Shown in pieces: positions 6,281 through 9,694 of a DNA stretch of 9,694 nucleotides; positions within the stretch are counted from its first letter, which is position 1; every line of letters begins with the position of its first letter. This DNA comes from Candidatus Uhrbacteria bacterium (GTDB lineage: Bacteria; Patescibacteriota; Patescibacteriia; SG8-24). Position numbers and translations under genes: made by a program. The stretch spans positions 1-9,694 of the forward strand of contig JACQSM010000032.1 in NCBI GenBank assembly GCA_016205965.1. Reading direction: 5' to 3'. The notes beneath the pieces were generated by a model. That model did no database searches and was not told the DNA's origin. It worked only from the letters and a program-made list of their open reading frames with translations.

Positions 6281-6745
6281 TCATTTCTTGGACGACGGTT
6301 CGGCGCCGGCGCAGGAGCGGCAGGTGCCGAACAGCTCGATGGCGTGTTCGCGCACGAGTTTGAACGACCGCGATTTTTTCAGCACCGCCGCGGCCATCCG
6401 GCCGGCGCCGCAGCCGGTGAAGTCCTCGATCAGGCCGCACTTCACGCAGACGATGTGATGGTGATCGGTCGGGCCGATCAATTCGTAGTCGAGATGATCG
6501 TGGCGCAGATTGACCGCGCGCAGGATGCCGCGGGCCACGAACGAGTTGACCATGCGATAGACGGTGACGGTGCCGCCGGCCCGTCCGCGGGCGGCCTTGA
6601 GAAGTTCATGGACGCTCATCGGCCGCCGGGCCGAACGCAGCACGTCCAATACGACCAATCTCGCTTTGGTCACTTTGAGCCGCCGCTTGGTTAGAAGCGC
6701 GCGGCTTTCCTGCGCGGTTGTGCTTGCGTGGCGAGCTTGGCGCAT
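6281..6745 (-). CDS. zur: Fur-family regulator, probably the zinc uptake repressor Zur
   Basis: A 154-residue Fur-superfamily protein. The N-terminal winged helix spans about residues 15-85, with the recognition-helix region GGTVTVYRMVNSFVARG. A dimerisation and metal-binding domain follows. Structural-zinc cysteines are C100/C103 (CVKC) and C142/C145 (CRSC). Candidate sensing ligands are H82, H84, H95-H97 and H134. Its position, divergent from znuACB across a palindromic operator, makes zinc sensing far more likely than iron. An upstream in-frame ATG at 6775 would add ten residues. I prefer 6745 because AAGGA (complement of 6755-6759) stands 9 nt before it, and because the best -10 box (complement of 6771-6776) would fall inside the longer reading frame. 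The operator overlaps its -35 box, so it is probably autoregulated. A generic Fur or PerR role cannot be excluded from sequence alone. Confidence 0.88.
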   Translation of the reverse strand: MRQARHASTTAQESRALLTKRRLKVTKARLVVLDVLRSARRPMSVHELLKAARGRAGGTVTVYRMVNSFVARGILRAVNLRHDHLDYELIGPTDHHHIVCVKCGLIEDFTGCGAGRMAAAVLKKSRSFKLVREHAIELFGTCRSCAGAEPSSKK

Positions 6746-6757
6746 GGAAGTCAGTCC

Positions 6758-6786
6758 TTGACGACACTCTAGCATAGAGGTATAAA
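6758..6786 (+). promoter_or_regulatory. znuACB promoter
   Basis: TTGACG (6758-6763), a 17-bp spacer and TATAAA (6781-6786) form a near-consensus sigma-70 promoter. Transcription would start around 6793, inside the palindromic operator, leaving about 23 nt before the znuA ATG at 6816. Confidence 0.8.
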
Positions 6787-6799
6787 ATGTAAATGTAAC
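6771..6799 (-). promoter_or_regulatory. zur promoter
   Basis: On the - strand GTTACA (complement of 6794-6799), a 17-bp spacer and TATGCT (complement of 6771-6776) form a plausible promoter. The start near 6764 leaves a leader of about 18 nt containing the AAGGA ribosome site. The -35 box lies within the palindromic operator. Confidence 0.6.
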
Positions 6800-6811
6800 T
6801 CATTTGCATTT
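6785..6811. promoter_or_regulatory. Putative Zur operator (27-bp palindrome)
   Basis: Arm AAATGTAAATG (6785-6795) and arm CATTTGCATTT (6801-6811) are reverse complements at 10 of 11 positions, separated by TAACT. The AT-rich palindrome of this size fits a Fur/Zur-type dimer site. It abuts the znuA -10 box, covers the expected znuA start site and overlaps the zur -35 box, so one bound repressor could silence both divergent promoters. Confidence 0.8.
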
Positions 6812-6815
6812 GCTC

Positions 6816-7748
6816 ATGCACCGTCAGACATACATTTTCGCGGTCGTGGCGGCGGCGGTTGCGGTTCTCGGAGCATTCGTGTTTCTGGCCGACGACCGAA
6901 CGGCGGTCGAAGTCCGATCCGGGCGCATCGACGTCGTCGCCAGCTTTTATCCGTTGGCCGAATTCGCCGCCAAAGTCGGCGGCAACATGGTCGCGGTTTC
7001 GAACATCACGCCGGCCGGCACCGAGCCGCATGATTTCGAGCCGACGCCCCGGCAGGTCGCGTCCATCTACGGATCGCATCTTTTCGTCTATAATGGGGGA
7101 GGAGTCGATGTCTGGGCATCGCGGCTGGCCGGCGCTATTGGCGAACGCGGCGTCAAGACGCTGGAGATGCGGCCGCTCATGGGCGAGCTTCTGCCTCCGG
7201 TCGATCAGGAAGAAGGCGAGATGTTCGACGAGCATTTCTGGCTCGATCCGGTGCTCGCGCAGCGGCAGGTCGAAGCGATTCGCGACGCGCTCGCCGGCAT
7301 CGATCCCGCGCATGCCGCCGAATATCGCGATCGCGCCGACTCATACGTCGCCGAGCTGCGATCGCTCGACGCCGACTTCCGCCGCGGCCTGGCCTCGTGC
7401 CAGATCCGTGAAGCCATCACTTCCCATGCCGCCTTCGCTTATCTGGCTCGGCGGTACGGCTTCACGCAGCTGGCGATCGCCGGCCTGTCGCCGGACGAAG
7501 AACCGTCGGCCGGCGCGCTCGCCGCCTTGGTCCGCGAGGCCGAACGGCGCGGCATCCGTCACGTCTTTTTTGAAACGCTCGCCAGTCCCGAGATGGCCGA
7601 AACGCTGGCCCGCGAAATCGGCGCCCAAACGCTGGTCTTCAACCCGCTCGAAGGGCTGACCGGCGAGGAGTTGGTCACCGGAAAAAATTATCTGACCGTC
7701 ATGCGTCAAAATCTCGCCAACCTCCGAACGGCAATGGTATGTCCGTAA
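6816..7748 (+). CDS. znuA: Zinc ABC transporter, substrate-binding protein ZnuA
   Basis: ZnuA is the extracytoplasmic receptor of the high-affinity Zn2+ importer. The 310-residue protein starts with a hydrophobic segment (about residues 6-25) and continues with the cluster A-I/TroA-like fold. Likely metal ligands are H72 (EPHDFEPTP), H140 (DEHFWLDP), H204 (TSHAAFAYLARRYG) and possibly E253 (FFETLASPE). Between H72 and H140 lies a short acidic loop (DQEEGEMFDE) in place of the long histidine-rich loop of many ZnuA. C195 and C309 may form a disulfide. The C-terminal stretch NPLEGLTGEE is typical of a subgroup of these receptors. No lipobox cysteine follows the hydrophobic segment, so it may be held by an uncleaved anchor. 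ATG 6816 is preferred over an in-frame TTG at 6804 lying inside the operator. No Shine-Dalgarno sequence is seen. Manganese is a possible alternative cargo. Confidence 0.92.
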   Translation: MHRQTYIFAVVAAAVAVLGAFVFLADDRTAVEVRSGRIDVVASFYPLAEFAAKVGGNMVAVSNITPAGTEPHDFEPTPRQVASIYGSHLFVYNGGGVDVWASRLAGAIGERGVKTLEMRPLMGELLPPVDQEEGEMFDEHFWLDPVLAQRQVEAIRDALAGIDPAHAAEYRDRADSYVAELRSLDADFRRGLASCQIREAITSHAAFAYLARRYGFTQLAIAGLSPDEEPSAGALAALVREAERRGIRHVFFETLASPEMAETLAREIGAQTLVFNPLEGLTGEELVTGKNYLTVMRQNLANLRTAMVCP

Positions 7749-8494
7749 AAAAACCGGCCATCGCCGTCGAGAACCTGACCTTCGAGCGCAATGGCGAGGT
7801 GCTCTTCGACGATTTTTCTTTCGAAATTCAGTCCGGCTCCTACGTCGCCATCATCGGCCCGAACGGCGGCGGGAAGACGACCTTGGTGCGCATCATGCTC
7901 GGCCTGACCAAGCCGACGGCCGGCGCCATCCGGATCTTCGGCGTGCCGATCGACATCCTCCTGGCGCGGCGGCGGATCGGTTACGTGCCGCAGTTCGGCG
8001 GCCTGCTCGACGCCAATTTTCCGGCCACGGCGGATGAGGTCGTTTCCGCCAGCCGGGTTCAGGTCCTTGGGTCCTGGAGGCGTTTCGGGCCCGCCGACGC
8101 CAAGGCGGTCGCTTCGGCCTTCAAGTCCATGGAGATCGAACGTCTTCGGGAACGCACCATCGCCTCGCTCTCCGGCGGCGAACGCCAGCGGGTACTCCTG
8201 GCCCGGGCCCTGGCCGCCGAAGCCGACATCTTGGTGCTCGATGAACCGATGGGCGGACTCGATCCGGCCTCGCGGGAGGATTTTTACGCCTCGCTGCGCA
8301 AGCTCAACAAGTCCGGCAAGACGATCCTGTTCGTGACCCACGACGTCCACCGCATTGCCGTCGAGGCCGACTCGGCCATCTGCCTGCGCCACGAGCTCGT
8401 CTGCCACGGCTCCAAAGCCTGCCTGGTCACCGGCCAGGCCTGGCGCAACATCTATCACGCGAACAAAGCCGAGTTAAGCGAACACGCCGACTAG
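7739..8494 (+). CDS. znuC: Zinc ABC transporter, ATP-binding protein ZnuC
   Basis: The 251-residue cytoplasmic ATPase powers zinc import through ZnuB. All nucleotide-binding motifs are present in order: Walker A GPNGGGKTT (40-48), Q-loop glutamine Q85 (YVPQF), signature LSGGERQRV (144-152), Walker B ILVLDE (164-169), D-loop GGLD (172-175) and switch histidine H201 (VTHD). Length and motif spacing match the ZnuC/MntB type. Its start overlaps the end of znuA by 10 bp, which points to coupled translation; no separate Shine-Dalgarno sequence is visible. znuB begins 1 bp after its stop. Confidence 0.95.
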   Translation: MSVKKPAIAVENLTFERNGEVLFDDFSFEIQSGSYVAIIGPNGGGKTTLVRIMLGLTKPTAGAIRIFGVPIDILLARRRIGYVPQFGGLLDANFPATADEVVSASRVQVLGSWRRFGPADAKAVASAFKSMEIERLRERTIASLSGGERQRVLLARALAAEADILVLDEPMGGLDPASREDFYASLRKLNKSGKTILFVTHDVHRIAVEADSAICLRHELVCHGSKACLVTGQAWRNIYHANKAELSEHAD

Positions 8495-8495
8495 T

Positions 8496-9335
8496 ATGCC
8501 CGCCATTCTGCAGTACGATTTCATGATTCGCGCCTTCGAAGCCGGCTTGATCCTGGCGGTCTTGGCGCCGACCATCGGCATCTTTTTCGTCGTCCGGCGC
8601 TACTCGGCCATGGCCGACACGCTGGCACACGTTTCGCTGGCCGGCGTCGCCGGCGGCCTGTTCCTGGGCATTTCGGCCGTGTGGGCCGCGCTTCTCGCCT
8701 GCGTCTTGGCGATTCTCGGCATCGAGAAGATCCGCGAGCAGCGCACGCTCTCGTCCGATACCATCGTTTCGCTGTTTTTGTTCGGCGGCTTGTCGCTCGG
8801 CGTCGTCCTGATCGGCCTGCGCCCGGCCGGCGGCGTCAACATCAGCAACTACCTCTTCGGCAGCGTCCTCACGGTCACCGATGCCGCCGTCGGCCAGATC
8901 GCCGCCATCGGCGTCGCGGCGTTCGCGGCCATTGCCGCCATCTGGCGCTCGCTTCTGGCCGTGTCGATCGACGAGGAGGTCGCCCGCGCCGGCGGCCTGC
9001 CGGTCCGGCTGCTCAACCGCGTGCTCGCCATTCTCGGCGCCGCCACCGTCGCCATCTCGATCAACGTCGTCGGCGTGCTGCTGATCGGCGCCCTGATGGT
9101 CATCCCCGTGCTGGCCGCCATGCAGTTCCGCATCGGCTTCCGCTCGACCTGGCTGTTGTCGGTGGCCGTGTCGATGCTTTCGGTCGTCTGCGGATTGACC
9201 GCCTCCTACTATCTTAACCTGGCCAGCGGCGCCACGGTCGTGCTGTGCTCGATCGCGTTTTTCGTTTTTTCGATGCTGGTTTCGATGGCCAGCGGCCAGC
9301 GCGTCAACGCCGTCGCCGCCGAAACCGAAGATTGA
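8496..9335 (+). CDS. znuB: Zinc ABC transporter, membrane permease ZnuB
   Basis: A 279-residue integral membrane protein of the ABC-3 permease family, forming the dimeric zinc channel. About eight hydrophobic segments run from residue 12 to residue 265. Family hallmarks include VVRRYSAMADTLAHVSLAGVA (roughly 32-52) near the N-terminus, SIDEEVARAGGLPVRLLN, which is the likely ATPase-coupling loop, and the ISINVVGVLLIGALMVIPVLAA segment. The ATG follows the znuC stop after one base (TAG-T-ATG), the arrangement expected for stop-start coupled translation. The stop codon overlaps the -35 box of the next gene's promoter, and no terminator is evident behind it, so read-through into the methyltransferase gene is possible. 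Confidence 0.95.
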   Translation: MPAILQYDFMIRAFEAGLILAVLAPTIGIFFVVRRYSAMADTLAHVSLAGVAGGLFLGISAVWAALLACVLAILGIEKIREQRTLSSDTIVSLFLFGGLSLGVVLIGLRPAGGVNISNYLFGSVLTVTDAAVGQIAAIGVAAFAAIAAIWRSLLAVSIDEEVARAGGLPVRLLNRVLAILGAATVAISINVVGVLLIGALMVIPVLAAMQFRIGFRSTWLLSVAVSMLSVVCGLTASYYLNLASGATVVLCSIAFFVFSMLVSMASGQRVNAVAAETED

Positions 9336-9360
9336 CGCGGCCCGGCGGCCGTGGTATCAC
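9332..9360 (+). promoter_or_regulatory. Promoter of the methyltransferase gene
   Basis: TTGACG (9332-9337), a 17-bp spacer and TATCAC (9355-9360), the latter preceded by TG at 9352-9353, form an extended -10 promoter. The -35 box overlaps the znuB stop codon. A small GC hairpin (CGGCC 9338-9342 with GGCCG 9347-9351) lies in the spacer. The leader would be about 60 nt. Confidence 0.65.
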
Positions 9361-9426
9361 GGAAAGTCCGGAGGTAAGGACCCGCGCGGCCCGGACAGGC
9401 CGTTGTTCTTGCCAAGGAGAAGACGC

Positions 9427-9694
9427 ATGAGAGCGCGCCATGCAAGTTCGGTTTCCGAAGTTTCCGCCATGCCTCGCGGCGGTCCCCAAGCCGGCTGGCT
9501 CGACCGGCGCATGGATCCGCACATGCTCGAATGGATCGACGATCCCGCCGTCCCAATCGAGATCAGGCGCCGCACCATGGCCGGCCTGGATCGTTTCAAT
9601 CGCTTCGCCGGCGGCTACTGGATTTTCGCCCATACCGCGCTGCGGTGCTTGCCAGACGTCGCCGTCGATCCCCGCATCCTCGAGCTCGGCGCCG
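9427..9694 (+). CDS. Probable class I SAM-dependent methyltransferase, 3' end missing
   Basis: An open frame of 89 codons starts at ATG 9427 behind a strong Shine-Dalgarno AAGGAG (9414-9419, 7 nt spacing) and continues off the window. About 25 polar residues come first. Then follows a segment with MDPHMLEWIDDP and LDRFNRFAGGYWIF, and finally DPRILELGA (81-89). The last stretch is what motif I of a Rossmann-fold methyltransferase looks like (LELGxGxG), cut after its first glycine. The preceding DRFNR-GG helix resembles the N-terminal lid of small-molecule methyltransferases found near lipid or polyketide genes, from memory. The substrate cannot be told. The glycine-rich loop is not complete in view, so the family call rests on one motif and its context. 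It has its own promoter and is probably not part of the zinc operon's function. Confidence 0.65.
   Translation, partial: MRARHASSVSEVSAMPRGGPQAGWLDRRMDPHMLEWIDDPAVPIEIRRRTMAGLDRFNRFAGGYWIFAHTALRCLPDVAVDPRILELGA

Noticed and set aside
6746..6775. Upstream ATG at 6775 as the zur start
   Set aside because: The extra ten residues match no Fur-family feature, there is no ribosome site before it, and the best -10 box would lie within it; 6745 has AAGGA at good spacing.
6804..6815. TTG at 6804 as the znuA start
   Set aside because: It lies inside the palindromic operator about 11 nt after the predicted transcript start with no ribosome site; ATG at 6816 is simpler.
7089..7110. Perfect TATAAT followed by GGGGGAGGAG and ATG inside znuA, suggesting an internal gene start
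   Set aside because: No -35 box, and the reading frame it opens is a Ser/Arg-rich shadow inside a well-conserved znuA; most likely chance.
1..9694. tRNA, rRNA, CRISPR array or insertion sequence
   Set aside because: No spaced direct repeats, transposase frame or cloverleaf pattern was seen; all intergenic gaps are under 200 bp and are accounted for.

Overview
This window is a G+C-rich, gene-dense bacterial chromosome segment with eight recognisable protein genes (six complete plus zur and znuA with reassigned starts counted among them, and two genes cut by the window edges). No tRNA, rRNA, CRISPR array or insertion sequence is visible. The FtsZ sequence (GSGGSAVNRMI at the nucleotide-binding loop, a long Pro/Ala/Glu linker and an EIPAFIRRKML tail) and the order ftsZ-nrdR-pyk remind me of Candidate Phyla Radiation (Patescibacteria) genomes of unusually high G+C. 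This is recognition from memory, not a phylogeny, and should be treated as tentative.

Layout. Bases 1-3191 carry ftsZ (5' end missing), nrdR and pyk, all on the + strand. Bases 3192-3366 hold a striking element: a 40-bp perfect inverted repeat around an 88-nt structured core, filling almost all of the gap between the convergent genes pyk and kimA. Bases 3367-5175 (- strand) encode a KimA-type potassium importer. A 128-bp divergent intergenic region separates it from a metallo-hydrolase of the succinylglutamate desuccinylase/aspartoacylase family (5304-6197, +), which ends in an intrinsic terminator. Next comes a zinc regulon: zur (6281-6745, -) diverges from znuA-znuC-znuB (6816-9335, +), with a 27-bp near-perfect palindrome over both promoters. 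Finally, a gene that looks like a class I SAM-dependent methyltransferase starts at 9427 behind its own promoter and runs off the window.

How the genes work together. ZnuA captures zinc outside the membrane, ZnuB is the membrane channel and ZnuC the ATPase. The adjacent Fur-family protein with two CxxC pairs is most simply the zinc-responsive repressor of this cluster and of itself. The ftsZ/nrdR/pyk block is housekeeping: cell division, control of ribonucleotide reductase genes, and glycolytic ATP production. KimA would supply potassium. No completely unknown protein system is present. The most unusual structure is the pyk/kimA inverted-repeat element, followed by the Zur operator layout and the starts of nrdR and pyk, which lack a normal ribosome binding site.
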